The translations under genes were made by a program, and so were the position numbers. The notes below the pieces were generated by a model that was not told the origin of the DNA, did not search any database, and saw nothing but the letters and a program-made list of their open reading frames with translations. A DNA stretch of 64,000 nucleotides, from the NCBI GenBank assembly GCA_020137815.1, contig CM035353.1, positions 3,116,471 through 3,180,470 on the forward strand, given 5' to 3'. Origin of the DNA: Hormiphora californensis (Eukaryota > Ctenophora > Tentaculata > Cydippida > Pleurobrachiidae). Shown here in pieces: positions 46,557-58,999 of the stretch (positions within the stretch are counted from its first letter, which is position 1; each line of letters opens with the position of its first letter).

Positions 46557-46749
46557 CAGTTACAAAATTGAAACCTGATATCAGTTGGTGTCAGGTTCTC
46601 TTTGGAGTGCTGACACGCTACTTTCAATGCAATTCACATCGATCACGCGATCGAAAATGTCGGATCGAAAATGTCGCACGTGGCATGGTTCACCAGGAGT
46701 GTCCCAGCTGTCCAGAGAAACTGATATCAGGTTTCAATTTTGTAACTGG
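46557..46749. repeat. 193-bp inverted-repeat element in the GPCR 3' flank
   Basis: CCAGTTACAAAATTGAAACC TGATATCAGTT (46558-46588) pairs with its reverse complement at 46719-46749. It starts 5 bp after the receptor stop codon, so it would lie in the 3' UTR. The outer words GGACCA and TGGTCC also pair loosely. Confidence 0.85.
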
Positions 46750-46763
46750 AGCGTAATGGTCCT

Positions 46764-46970
46764 TTCTCGGAACATGCTCCTCTAACAATCTGCGCGTCTT
46801 TCACGTTTAGGTCGACCCAAACCCGGGTGTGAATGCTTACAACAGTGAAATTACATGCGATATACTACATCACGCGCATGTAATTTCACTGTTGTTAGCA
46901 TTCACACCCGGGTTTGGGTCGACCTAAACGTGAAAGACGTGCAGATTGTTAGAGGAGCATGTTCCGAGAA
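46764..46970. repeat. ~207-bp hairpin
   Basis: Arms of about 95 bp (TTCTCGGAACATGCTCCTCT ... GTCGACCCAAACCCGGGTGT ...) pair almost perfectly around a CGATATACTACATCACG loop. Confidence 0.92.
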
Positions 46971-47204
46971 TGCAGCATAATGTTACTAGAAACTGCATGA
47001 GGCGAAATCTAGAGAAAATTTCATTATCTGTCCACGTATTTGCCAGTATTTTTATCATTAACATAATATAATATTATATGCTAGCTGTATATATGTATAT
47101 ATTGTGTGTAATATTGCTTTGTTTTTGTTCCAATTGATGATCAATGTAAATACATGTAATATCACTTGTTCACTCCGTTCAAACATCAAAAATCTAAAGG
47201 GCCT

Positions 47205-47990
47205 AAATACCCAAATTTTATTTATTTATTTTGAACACTACATCGTAACAAAAATGCTATTGGAGTCCCAAAAAACATAGGTACACGCCCCACGGGCCCA
47301 ATGTTACCCCAGGGGAGCCCCTCATATTGGGGCCGGCCCAGTTGGGGTCCCCTTGTAAACACGCTTGATCCTCTCTGACACGCTTGATCCTCTGTGAAAT
47401 TTGAAGTTTTGGGTAAAATTTAGCCTTGTGTTTCAGGTGAGTACATAATCTTTCTTGGCTCTGTATTCTGGTAATTTTTCTCCTAGTTTTGATAGGCTTA
47501 AATAATAATTGATGAGAAAGATTATGAAATCTATTAAAACACAAGGATAGTTTCTATCCTAAATTTTATATTTGAGAGAGGATCATATTGTTAGCATTTC
47601 AAGGAGTACAAGCGTGTTTACAAGGGGACCCCAAATGGGCCCGAATTTGAGGGGCTCCCCCTGGGCTCACCTGGGGCCGGTGTGGCATGTACCTATGTTT
47701 TTTGGAATAGCATGCTTGTTACAGAGCAACTTACAAAAAAGTTCGGGTATTTATGTGTTTGGGGTCCCCCCCCCCTTTGGGGTATACTAACCCACGCGCC
47801 ACCGCCACACGTATTTTGATTGGGTTGTTTGCACTCATGCCGCACGAGTAAGTTAACCCTTGCGCAGCTCTCACACGTATTTTGATACAAACATACCCGA
47901 GTACTTATGGTTAACTAACCCGGGTACTTTTTTGTAAGTTGGTCCCTTACGATGGAGTGTTCAAAATAAATAAATAGAATTTGGGTTTGA
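47205..47990. repeat. ~780-bp imperfect palindromic element
   Basis: The outer arms pair CCCAAATTTTATTTATTTAT TTTGAACACT (47210-47240) with its complement at 47955-47990. Inner arms pair CCAAAAAACATAGGTAC...GGGGAGCCCCTCA (47266-47315) and GGGGTCCCCTTGTAAACACG (47343-47365) with complements at 47610-47710. A short ACGCTTGATCCTCT direct repeat lies at 47360-47395. Confidence 0.75.
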
Positions 47991-48070
47991 AAAAACTATT
48001 TTGGTTAGATTGAATCTTCATTCTGAGCTCTCCACGTTCTGTCAGGAGGAATGGTCTGAGGCCCGGAAAG

Positions 48071-49043
48071 CCCAGTGTCAAAAAACCACGAATATGCGAA
48101 TCTAATTTCCAATGCTTTTAGAAAAAATAATGCCAAAATAATGCCAAAATAATGCCAAGCCTAGTTCCCCAATCACACACATTAATTGTCAGTGTAATGT
48201 GAACCCAAAACAAGAAATTATACAGCTGTTTCTCCCCTCACTCTCTCCCTCTCTCCTCTATTCTTCTCTCTCTTTCTCTCTGTCTATCTCTGTCTCTCTC
48301 TCCCTCTCTCTCTCTGTCTTTCTCTCTGTCCCTCTCTCTCTCTCTCACTCTCTCTCTCACCCACTCTCACTTTCTCTCTCTCTCACTTCCTCTCTCTCTC
48401 TCCCTCTAATTAGCTCGTGCTAATAAGGTAGTGTGCTAGGTATCAGATTTCATGGGATTCTGAGATTCTAGGGCATTATTTTTGCGCGTTTTTGGGACTC
48501 TGAGGGACTCTGGGGCATTATTGGGACTCTGGGGGCATTATTGGGACTCCAGAATCCAAATAATGCCCTCCTTAGTTTATCACTCAAAACTGTTTTTTAG
48601 CTTCAAAAACGATTCAATGAGATAGGCAATCATTATAAGGGTCACATAAAACAAAATAGGGAGAGTTGATGTGCCACAAATTAGAACAATTAACCTATTT
48701 TATAATTAACTTAATTAAAAAAATTAAATTATTAAAAATTTTTTCTTCAAAATTCGCCAGATTTTGATTCAAAATGACTTATTATGATAGGGAATGGTTC
48801 CCTGGGGCTCTATAAAGTCATTCCAAGCACTAAATTCATGCAAATTTGACAAATTTCAACAGAGTCTCAAGATGGCATTATCGGGCATTATTTAAAAAGA
48901 TGCCTGGATAAACGAATAAACTGTTAACTAATGTCTTCTATGTACTATCTAGTATGATTGCCAACACTTTTTAGTTAGAAAATAATGCCTTTTTTTAAGA
49001 AATTTTCGGAGTCTAATGCCTTTCGAAATAAGTTGACACTGGG
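48071..49043. mobile_element. 973-bp DNA element with perfect 8-bp target duplication
   Basis: Termini CCCAGTGTCAA / TTGACACTGGG are flanked exactly by CCGGAAAG (48063-48070, 49044-49051). The word GGCATTATT or its complement AATAATGCC recurs about ten times in the interior, in both orientations (48128-48158, 48475, 48513, 48535, 48560, 48874, 48984). Such arrays of subterminal motifs are typical binding sites of hAT-type transposases. A CT-rich tract (48240-48410) lies inside. No transposase frame. Confidence 0.88.
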
Positions 49044-49093
49044 CCGGAAAGTTAATCATGAATTTAGATACAATGAATACTGAATGGTAGGAA

Positions 49094-49310
<217 letters not shown>

Positions 49311-49614
49311 GATGGAGAGAACTTGTTGCATAATGTAGGGTAAATACATTTTTTTGAACAGGTGCAGAAGTCATAAGAAAGTGATTGATAGACAGAAACG
49401 AGTTTTTGCATCCCAAAAGGACAATGACATACGCTAAACAAAACGCTGGGTTGTTTTGTCCCGCCCGGCGAAAGACATTTTTGTACGTTGTTAATTAAGA
49501 GGTGCATAAGTGCTGAGGTAAGAGAGAGAAAGTGATCGGCAAGTTTTCACAGTGTGTGTACTAGGAGAGATAAGAGTACAAAGAGGAATCAATGTGGAGA
49601 ACAGGGAGTGAGAT

Positions 49615-49653
<39 letters not shown>

Positions 49654-51166
49654 CAGGAACAGTTGAAATGCAGAGTAGAAAAGAGATTTGTGTATCTTCC
49701 CTCTCCTCAGATAGTTCCATGTGTGCGCGCCACATCTTACGCGCATCCCAACTGCTGACGGTAGCATAACACCATACAAATTACCAATTAGACCCACCAA
49801 TTATAACTTTGCGGTCCAACATGACGACATAACCCCTTAACAACGATGACGTCACATACACATGTGCCCAGTTTATCGTTGTTTTGTCCAACATGTTCAG
49901 TGTAGTCAACACCCTATATTTGCCTTATTCACCCCTTATTTCACACTCTTGGCTGGAACACCTAGTAAATTCACGTCATCCAAGTAACTAAGGAACCGAG
50001 AAAAAAAGGTCCCCTCTAAAAAAAAGACCCACTTAAAGGCCAATCGAAATAGATATATCTAATAGAACAAATCCTTGTGTTTCAATAACATCATACCTCA
50101 TTAAGCAAACCGAAGCCTTTTAAAACATCCCATAACTTACTATATTAAAGGTTGACAAGATGCCTAGGACTTTTCGTGTGTCGTCTTGTTTTGATTTATC
50201 ATTAGTTTTCAGCGTTTTTTCGGAGTTTTTTGTCGGCTAGAAAAAAATTCGAAATAGGGGGTCTACCGATATTGTCAGCACTGGTTTTACTGGGCACACT
50301 CACTGCGTCTCGCAAATTGAAATTCACGTTTCCGGTTCCTCAAAAGATAGCTACTTGATCTTGGTTGCGTTGGATTGGCCTTAATAAGACCTTTCCAGCG
50401 CTACCAGGACGGTTTCTGTATCTCATCAGGAACCGGAGATATTCCAGTGTCAATTTTAAAAAGGCACACTCATTTGTCAGTAGACCCCCTATTTTGCACA
50501 TATTTCTGGCCGGCGGGAAATTCTGAGGGAATGCTGGGAGTTGGTGGTGGGTCGGAATAGGACGGTGTGCGGGGGGTTTTGGGTATCTTGTCAACCTTTA
50601 ACAAATTAGAACCGCCGCATTTATTGTAACTCGGATTCACTCTTTTAGTATTAACTACCACTCCTCCTTGCTAAACTATCTATAAAAATAATTGTAACTT
50701 CGATATCACGGCGTTTCTTGCAGTTGTGATTCACTCTTTTAGTATTAAGTACCACCTCCTATCTATAAAATAATTGTAATTTTGATATCACTTTCACAAC
50801 ATTATCACTACACTTTGCCATAATTATAGACACCCTTTACCATACACGGTAGAGACAATAATTGCTACCTCGTCTCACAACCAACCAACATTGATAGAGC
50901 AAATTGAGGATGAGAGATGGGCGATAGTGAGCGAAAGAGGGTGGGAAGATCGGGATAGGGAGAGAGAGAGAGAGATATAGATAGTCAGAGTAAACTAGAG
51001 ATAACGCATACCTAACGTCAATTGTTATAGAGAATGTAAAATACATCACGAGCACTTCAACCATCATCAACATCACCTACACCTCAACATACTCATCCAA
51101 CAACACATCAGCCCAAGGATAAAGCCTGTCACCAGCAAGGCCTACTAGGCAGTGTGATAGATACAG

Positions 51167-54100
51167 ATGAGAGTTCTTCAATGGAACCTAAGGAAGATGG
51201 ACGCCCCCGCGGTCGAAGTTAATAACCTGCTAAACAGAGTACCGGAAAGCGTTGCATTAATAACTGAACCAGTATACAGGAGGACTGGGTTTGGTAACCT
51301 GATGGTATTCCCAAGTTATGAACCTGGTTCAGGACAGAGGGCGTGCGTGGTGTGTAACAATGCACTAAGGAATGAAGTAAGGGAGTTACAAAAGTTTTCC
51401 AGCAAAGATGTATCTACAGTGATCATAGGAGACATAGTCTTCTGTTCGATTTATTGGGGGCAGGATGTACCAAACTTTCCGGAATTAGCAGAGGATGTGA
51501 TACAATGGTGCAACTCCAACGGTAAGCAGCTTATTTTAGCGGGCGACCTGAATGCGAAACACGATACGTGGGATAAGGTTTCCAATAGACGAGGAGAGGC
51601 ACTAAAAGACTTCATAGACACATACAGTTTGGTACTGTTGAACGAGGTGGGGGTTCCGACCCGTGAAGAAAACGGTTCTTCATCTACTATCGACTTGACA
51701 TTGTCTACCGGCTCTCTAGTCAACAAAGTATCCAGTTGGACACGGAAAGACCTAAGATTTGGATCGGATCATTACCCTATAGTTTTTCAAGTAACCACTT
51801 CAGGACACAAAGGTAAAACAAAGGCCAGCAAGCAAGTGTCCAACTTGAACTCGGAGAAGCTAAATTCTACGTTGCGGGAAGAGCTCCCAAAATTCCATTG
51901 GGGGCCTTCCCCAACAACCAACAGACTTGAACAGAAGAACCGGAACTTTACAGCAACTTTACAGATCTCCACAAGACTTTCAACAACTATCTCCTACATC
52001 AAAGAGAAGGTCAGCCAACCATGGTTCGACGAGGAAATTCAGAAACTGTGGGAGAGAAGTAAGGAGCTGGAAAGCAAGGACAACATCGACAGCGATGAAG
52101 AAAAAGAACTGACAACATTTAGGAAAACTTTTGGAAAGCTGTCTAAGATCAAAAAGAGAAATTCTTTTCGCCAGTCCTGTACCACCGCTGGAATATCCAA
52201 AGCATCCAGACTAATGCAGCAAATGTCACGAGGGAAGCGACTCCAAGGACTGCCGCCTATTACCAAAGGAGGGGAGCCTGTACAGGACACTTTAGAAGCA
52301 CTGAACTTTATTGCAGATTCGCTCATAGGAGGAGATGACCAAAGTACAAGGGTTGCGGTAGAGAAAAGACTGACAGCGGAAGAGATCATAAGAAACACTC
52401 GGTTAGCGGAAACAGTATTCACGGAGAAGCGCTTGGCAGATGCTATCAGGACAGTAACGAATATCGACAGTGCTCCAGGAAAGGATGGCATCAAGTGGAG
52501 GATACTGAAGGAGGCACTACCATCAATCTCAAGCGAACTTCTCAGTATATACAAAGACTGCATATGTCTAGAGTACATCCCTGAAGCGTGGTGTAAAACA
52601 AAAGGGGTCATGATTCAGAAACCAAACAGGGATTGGACAGACCCCACAGGATACCGTACGATTACCCTAGCCTCAGTACTATATAAGTTGATGGAGAAAA
52701 TACTGCTCGACTATTTAAAGACCGAGCAGCAGATTTACCAGAAACTACATCCGCTCCAGTTTGGCTCCGTACCGGGGAAAGGATGTACTAAGGCACTCTC
52801 TGCACTGGTAGACCAGATAGAACAAGCACTCCACAAAAGAGAGTACGCCTTAGTAATATTTATGGATATCCGCGGCGCTTTTGATAATGTTTCCAAAGGG
52901 AAATTGATCGAATACCTGAAAGGGCACGGATGCCCACAGCCAATTGCGTCAATATTTGAACACTTCCTAGACAATAGAAGTATCTCCATAGAAATGGGCG
53001 AGTGTGAGACAACCAGACATAACCTACCCGGAGGGGCACAAGGCACTTCGGCAATGCCTTTAAAGTGGAATGTAGGAACCACTTCGCTCCTCGAAACTGT
53101 TAATTCGAGAGAGTACCTACAAGGGGTTGTTGACGACCTGGCAAGCGTGATTACGGGCCCGAACTTAGAAGTCTTACTACAGAGAGGCCAGTGGGTAATG
53201 GACCAGGTCACTAACTGGTGCAACGAGATGGGGTTAGAACTTTCAATAGACAAAACAAAGTATATGGTGTGTACTCATAAGATCAAGTACGCTACTCCTA
53301 CCTCTAACTTACTGTATAAAGGCACTCCCATAGGAAGGACATACCTATACAGGTACCTGGGCATTGATTTCGACCCTAAGCTAACATTCGCGGCACACTA
53401 CAAGCGAACATGTTCAGAAGCGGTCAGACTCGATTCCATGGTAAATCGAACAATTGGGACTACTTGGGGACTGAATCCAGCCGTGCAAAGATGGATATGG
53501 TCAGCCATCTTCTGCTCGAAATTCTTGTATGGGTGTCACGTTACACTCAGGGGACTAGAGTCAACTCAGGTAAAAGAAAAGATGCGGTCCTTACACTACA
53601 AGGCATCGAAAAGAATTCTGGGATGCTCCACCACAACTCCAAAGTTGGTGGCGTGTTCTATGGCCGCGATAGAACCCCTGGAGGTGGCAGCAAGAAGGAG
53701 GGCAATAACAAACCAGATAAAAGACTCCTGCAACGATATGTGTCCCCCCCAACCTCACTAAAGGGTCGAAATGGATGAGCCATCGAGCAATCGTCTCCGA
53801 TGATGCGCGGAGATTGACCAAAGAAAATCCGATAGACGAATGCCAACCGGACTTCAAAGTTATTCTCTTCAAAGTCCAGACTGAACAGACATCCATACCA
53901 ACACCTCAACCAGACAACATCCAAGTGTACTCGGACGGTTCGGTAAAAGGGGAATATGTAGGCGGGGGGTGGTGCCTGTTGAGAGATGGAAAGACGGTGT
54001 ATGAGGGACAATGCAAACTCCATTCTTCTGAGACGATCACATCCGCTGAAACCAAGGCACTCCAACTAGCCGCAGAGGATGCGCTTAGGACCATTCTTAC

Positions 54101-54758
54101 AGACCTTACCATAAAGAGTGTTAGCCTTTTCACGGACAGTATGGTTGTGCTAATGAGATTGGTGGACACCTTGAACAACCTGGCATCAAGAGTAGAGACT
54201 ACGGTGAATTGGTGTCCTGGGCACACGGGCATCGCGGGTAATGAAAGAGCCGATACCCTTGCCAAAGAGGCAGCGACAATAGAATTTCCCGATCCTGAAA
54301 GCTACCTAATTCCCCAAACGGAGATAAAAAACAACCTGAAGAAAGAGTGGAGGAAATCGCAGGTGGACAACTACAGGGACACGTTAAGGAAACAGCTCAC
54401 AACAACTAATAGCTTAATTCCCCACCTGGAACCACTGTTGTCCAACCCACAGGAGAGCCCACATAGGAATGTTATTAACTTCCTTTCGAATAGAGGCTCG
54501 CTAGGACAATTTCTGCACAAGAGGAAACTAATTTCTTCCCCAGACTGCAGATTTTGCGGACTAGGTGAGCCAGAAGACAGCAAACATATACTATGTGTAT
54601 GTCCGGGGCTTTTCAAAATTAGGGCCAAAGTTTTCCACTCGTACACACTCCCTCCAACGGCGATAGGCCATATGGATCTCAATACACTATTAAACTTTCT
54701 GAATCTTTGTGGTGTGATGGATGGACACCCCGAGCTCAACCCAGATAGGGAGGAATAA
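51167..54758 (+). CDS. APE-RT-RNase H polyprotein of the non-LTR element (one frameshift)
   Basis: Codons from ATG 51167 (MRVLQWNLRKM) run open to 53761. They cover AP endonuclease (LAGDLNAKHDTWD, STIDLTLST, FGSDHYPIVF) and reverse transcriptase (APGKDGIKWRIL, YRTITLASVLYKLMEKILL, FGSVPGKG, IFMDIRGAFDN, LPGGAQGTSAMPLKWN, GVVDDLASV, YRYLGIDFD). The frame then stops after a run of seven C (53744-53750). Reading six C instead continues into NLTKGSKWMSHRAIV and the open frame to 54758. That frame holds RNase H (VYSDGSVKGE, SAETKALQLA, LFTDSMV, WCPGHTGIAGNERAD) and a C-terminal CRFCGLGEPEDSKHILCVCP zinc-like motif. The total would be about 1,197 residues. It belongs to the I/R1/LOA-like group. Insertion would use target-primed reverse transcription in the nucleus. 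One homopolymer indel is the only defect seen, so a sequencing error or a very recent mutation is possible. Confidence 0.92.
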
Positions 54759-55334
54759 TCCCTAGTTACGATACCGATTATTTAATTATGTGAGTTAGAA
54801 ATTCGTTCAATTTGTTTTTTGTTGTTTGGTTTTGTAAAGTTTTAATTTATAAGTTAAGGTTAGTTTTGTAAAGTAATTGGTTTAGACATTACCATGATTT
54901 TCTATCAACAATGGTTTCCTTTATGTGCCCGTAGAACCCCGTTGCAATAATATAACCTCCTCATAACCATAACTATCCCTCCTTCCACCTAGGAAATGTC
55001 CTGATACTCAGCACTCACCAGGGTACCTATTACAACAATTGACCGTGGAGATCGTACGGTCAACAGTCCACAATGTATGTCCATCATATGTATTTTGAAA
55101 CACAGGAACAAAGCAACAAAGTGGATCGACCTTTCAAATCCTGGTACACTGAAAGGGGAAAGAGATCTAACCAAACACGATGCCCTCAAAAAAAAACGTT
55201 TCCGAGTCCAAGACACTACAAAACAACTGCAACCGGGGCAGTGCGCGGCTTATAACCGCGCTTGAGCTCTTGCGGAAGAAGATCATTTAATCCGCGCGCT
55301 ACGTCTGGATTGTAGATACAGTGCAGACTACAGG

Positions 55335-55490
55335 ACCAGACCAAACCAACCACATTTCACTCTCAAAGGCAAAACGATACCTTGTTCCAGACCAAACCAA
55401 CCACATTTCACTCTCAAAGGCAAAACGATACCTTGTTCCAGACCAACTAAACTCAAGAAACTCTCAAAGGCAAAACGATACCTTCACCCA
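55335..55490 (+). repeat. 51-bp tandem repeat in the retrotransposon 3' UTR
   Basis: Two full units and a partial third of CCAGACCAAACCAACCACAT TTCACTCTCAAAGGCAAAAC GATACCTTGTT. Confidence 0.9.
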
Positions 55491-55992
55491 CTCATCTATG
55501 ATGTTGTTTATACCTTCAATTCTACTCTTTGGTTAGCCACCTAATACCTAGTACCAACGAGCAGAGTGAGTTGTGCCGGTAACGCAAAGAGTGCGGCCGT
55601 CTGCCAACACTGCAATTATCGTAGGGAAAAGTAGGCAGTGTTCTAACCCTACAAAGACAGACCAAGACAGACACAATGACAAGCGTAGGGCCCTCCAATG
55701 TGCACTGCTCTCCCTTGAATTTTCAAGGGAGTTCGTACGGAGGGTTCCAGGCTATGCCGTCTATACCCGGGTGGTATGAGACTTGGTACGCCTTAGCTTA
55801 ATGCCCCAAAAAAAAAAAGAAAAAAAGTGCTGAGGTACCCACGTACTACGATAGATTGCCTTTCGAAGATGGGATTGGGAAAGAGAGACGGTGCTTGCAA
55901 AATATACGTGGGAACTGGGCAGGAGGTGACATTTATATACCGTGAGAGGAAAGAATGAGAGAGGGGGGTAGTATACGGAAGCGTGCGAAGAA

Positions 55993-57070
55993 GATCTAGT
56001 GCTGTTGGGACATGGAAGGCCATTAGTAGTAGATCTGGCACCATTAGCAAGATGTGCCTGTCACATTGTGTTGTGGGAACATGGTCATTGTATAATAAAA
56101 CAGAGAGAAGGAGATATATAGAGAGGGAGAGAATGAGATATATAGAGAGAGGGAGAGAAGACAGCTAATGACACTTTTTGTTAGCAGGAGCTGCTGGGGG
56201 TACTTTACAATGTTCAGTATATCTATAGCTATAGAACACCTGTCCTGGATCCGTTATACGGGTGATCATTGTCTGTTTGTTTATTGGTGCACACTGTGTA
56301 AGTGTGGCCTTTCTGAGAAGGGCCTTGTCTAGTCTCTATATCTCTGTTTCTCCCTCTCCCCTTTAGCTTTTCTCTGTTTCTCTTTGTCTTTCTGTCCCAC
56401 TTTACTTTTGTTAAGCAGTTTAGACGGATATGATAACAACGTAGCTTGGAACGCTTAAAGTGAGAGTGGACCGAAACATAATTGTACAAGCTTGGTCTAG
56501 GTAGTATATAGAGCATAACTCTAATATCAACATCAAGCATGTACAATTCTGTTTCGGTCCACTTTCACTTTAAACGCTTTTTTTATTTATTCTTTTGTGG
56601 GAGGAAAAAAATATTAAAAAAGGATAACAATCAAATTTGTGTCTTCTTCCTTTACTTGAGATAAAGCAGGTTGTAGTCCACACTGTCATCCACTCGACAT
56701 GGACGCCTCCCTCGGTATCCTCTAAGAATGATGACGGTCGTCTTTTTTATTTTAGGTTGATACGAGTGCTTCTTCATAAACTCTTTGGATGCGATTTGTT
56801 AAATGCAATGTACATTGTTGAATTAACCCTTATTTGGATATAATCCAGTAGTCATATTTTCGATTTCTTGATTTCATTTCACATTACCCCACTCACGTTT
56901 AACTATCCCACTATAACATAGTACATTCTTAGTTTAGCCTTTGCATTGGTAATAATATGAGTATGAATGAGAGAATCTTTGAAGGTTCGGGGTGAATCTA
57001 TGCACCGACCAATATAATGTCATTAATGAAAGAAAGGTCCATATATAAGCACGTGTATCAGTTCGCCGTG
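55993..57070 (-). repeat. Inverted segmental duplication with 10.4-12.9 kb (empty-site locus)
   Basis: The reverse complement matches 10435-11029 joined to 12376-12880. At the junction (about 56495-56502) a single CTAGGTAG replaces the CTACCTAG duplications that flank the 1,338-bp transposon at the other locus. No gene recognised. Confidence 0.92.
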
Positions 57071-57079
57071 TGGTAGTAT

Positions 57080-58650
57080 ATAGCTGCTCTGGTGAGTGCA
57101 CACTGCACAGGTAATCGAAGAATATCGTTTCTATTCAGATCAATGAGATACATGATATGTGTAGTATCAGCTGTCTCATAGTACTCATAGCACTATCTAC
57201 TATAACACACCACATACCATATATAGTGTATGGACAAGGGTGTGACAAACGCCCCTACTCATGTGAAATTTTAAAGTTTATCCGATTTTCTCCAGACTTT
57301 GTTGTAAGATCATCATATATTCAGCCAATAATCTGATGCCTTTCCCATCCGACTGGATTCTCGTTACACTTGCACAGCTTATAATATGCAGTCTGACTTA
57401 CACTCTCTCGCTGCATCACTGCATATATTTAGCAGTAGTAAAGGGGTCTAGGAACACCATATACATCCATATTCAGGAGCACAAGTTTCTTTCTCGCGAC
57501 CTCTCCGCGTCCTTGGTGTCACTTAGGAGCACAAGTTATATATTTAGATCATGAGCATTGGATATAGGAGTTCATTTAAATGCAAACTAGCGGAATCTAA
57601 TTGGTGATTCGTACGATTTTAAGAGGCCGCGGATCGCCTGGGTGGATACAGGATAATTCAAATTTCGTAAGGTGCCATGCGTTACACAAGGTCAGTAAAT
57701 TCACTTAGCCTGACTCAGGGGGATTACTGCAGCCACACACATATACAGCGATCCGTTATTTCAGATGAAAGTGGGTATATCTTACTCGATTATAATATAG
57801 ATCGAAAAACCGCATCTCGATTTGAACGAAACCGTTTGAAAATTGTCTAGCTCTTGCCATATGTTTAAATGATACCATTCAATGTATATTAGAGTGGTAT
57901 TATTCCCCCGCATGCTACTCGCCATGTATTATAATACCTGCACATATTAGATCTCGCATATTATTGTCTTTCATACAACAACAGCTGTGCAACTATTTAG
58001 ATGACAATTTTGAAATCGATTTCTGTAAGAGCTGAGTTGCTGTTGTGACGCGTCTGTTTTGATACAAGAATAGCTCTTTGTTTAGAGGAAGCTTCACCCA
58101 TTGTCATATAATAATACAACAATGGGGCCTTATATAATGCTCCTGTAAATACAATAGACTTGCTTTATTACAATATATGCTGGATAATACACGGTGTCCA
58201 GCTGCTAGACCAGAGAGATTCACAAATTTATATTTTGTATAAATTAGATAACTATTTAAGGGTACATGCATATAATACAGTGCATGGATCCATTTAAATA
58301 TCTATTGGACACCACACATGATCACCAACATACTATATATTTTATTCTACTCATAGTACCTCCAAATAGACTATAATATCGGGGTCCGACTGTATATCTA
58401 TATATCAAATGGACCACTCTCCTAGCTTAGTTCCAACTCAGTGGTGTAATTTCTGCTGTAATCCATCACATTCCACATGTACCAGCTAGAAAGGGAGGTT
58501 TGGTTGTTCTGTAGTTGATCGAGCTGCCATGATCGCGAATTATTATATTAGTTACAACACGTGGTTTTCTCACCCAAGAAAATATAAAGCTAATGTATGT
58601 TTTTGTACTAAGCATTCTTGGTGAGTTCAACCTTTATTATCACATACACG
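57080..58650. other. Unassigned AT-rich region
   Basis: I see no gene I can support. An open stretch at 57336-57450 (MPFPSDWILVTLAQLIICSL..) looks like a first GPCR membrane helix but has no matching downstream exon. A lone pogo-type terminus (ATCGGGGTCCGACTGTATA) lies at 58378-58396. Confidence 0.4.
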
Positions 58651-58658
58651 TCATATTA

Positions 58659-58997
58659 GGGCGGAATCACACCAAGATCTTCGAAAGAATTGTTTCGACG
58701 CACCAAACCCAATCACACTGAAAAGTTTGGTTGGTTCTTCACAGCAGGCGTTCAGTTGTTGTGAACGCCTGCTGTGCACGGCGCATTGGCACGTGCATCT
58801 TGGGCGCTGGCAGGCTTTCACATGTTGTAACATATAGAAACCTGCCAGCGCCCAAAGATGCACGTGCCAATGCGCCGCGCACAGCAGGCGTTCACAACAA
58901 CTGACCGCCTGCCGTGAAGAACCAACCAAAATTTTCAGTGTGATTGGGTTTGGTGCGTCGAAACAATTCTTTCGAAGATCTTGGTGTGATTCCGCCC
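58659..58997. mobile_element. 339-bp palindromic MITE
   Basis: Termini GGGCGGAATCACACCAAGAT / ATCTTGGTGTGATTCCGCCC are flanked by TA (TTA left, TAA right). The two halves are near-perfect reverse complements, with GCAGGCGTTCA, TGCACGTGCCAATGCGC and CCTGCCAGCGCCC blocks and a TATAGAAA-type centre. GGG termini suggest PIF/Harbinger or a mariner-type origin. Confidence 0.9.
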
Positions 58998-58999
58998 TA

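Larger units (their letters stand above)
49521..55824 (+). mobile_element. Nearly full-length non-LTR retrotransposon
   Basis: AAGTGCTGAGGTA occurs immediately left (49508-49520) and, after an A-rich tail (about 55805-55826), immediately right (55825-55837) of this interval: a 11-13-bp target-site duplication. The element is about 6.3 kb. It has a ~1.65-kb 5' leader with a GA tract (49618-49650) and sequence shared with the monomers at 12.9-14.4 kb, one long coding region (51167-54758) and a ~1.05-kb 3' UTR. No ORF1/gag-like frame is present in the leader. Confidence 0.9.

Noticed and set aside
57336-57554. TM1-like open frame (MPFPSDWILVTLAQLIICSL)
   Set aside because: No donor-acceptor chain to further GPCR exons was found nearby; noted only as a possible remnant.
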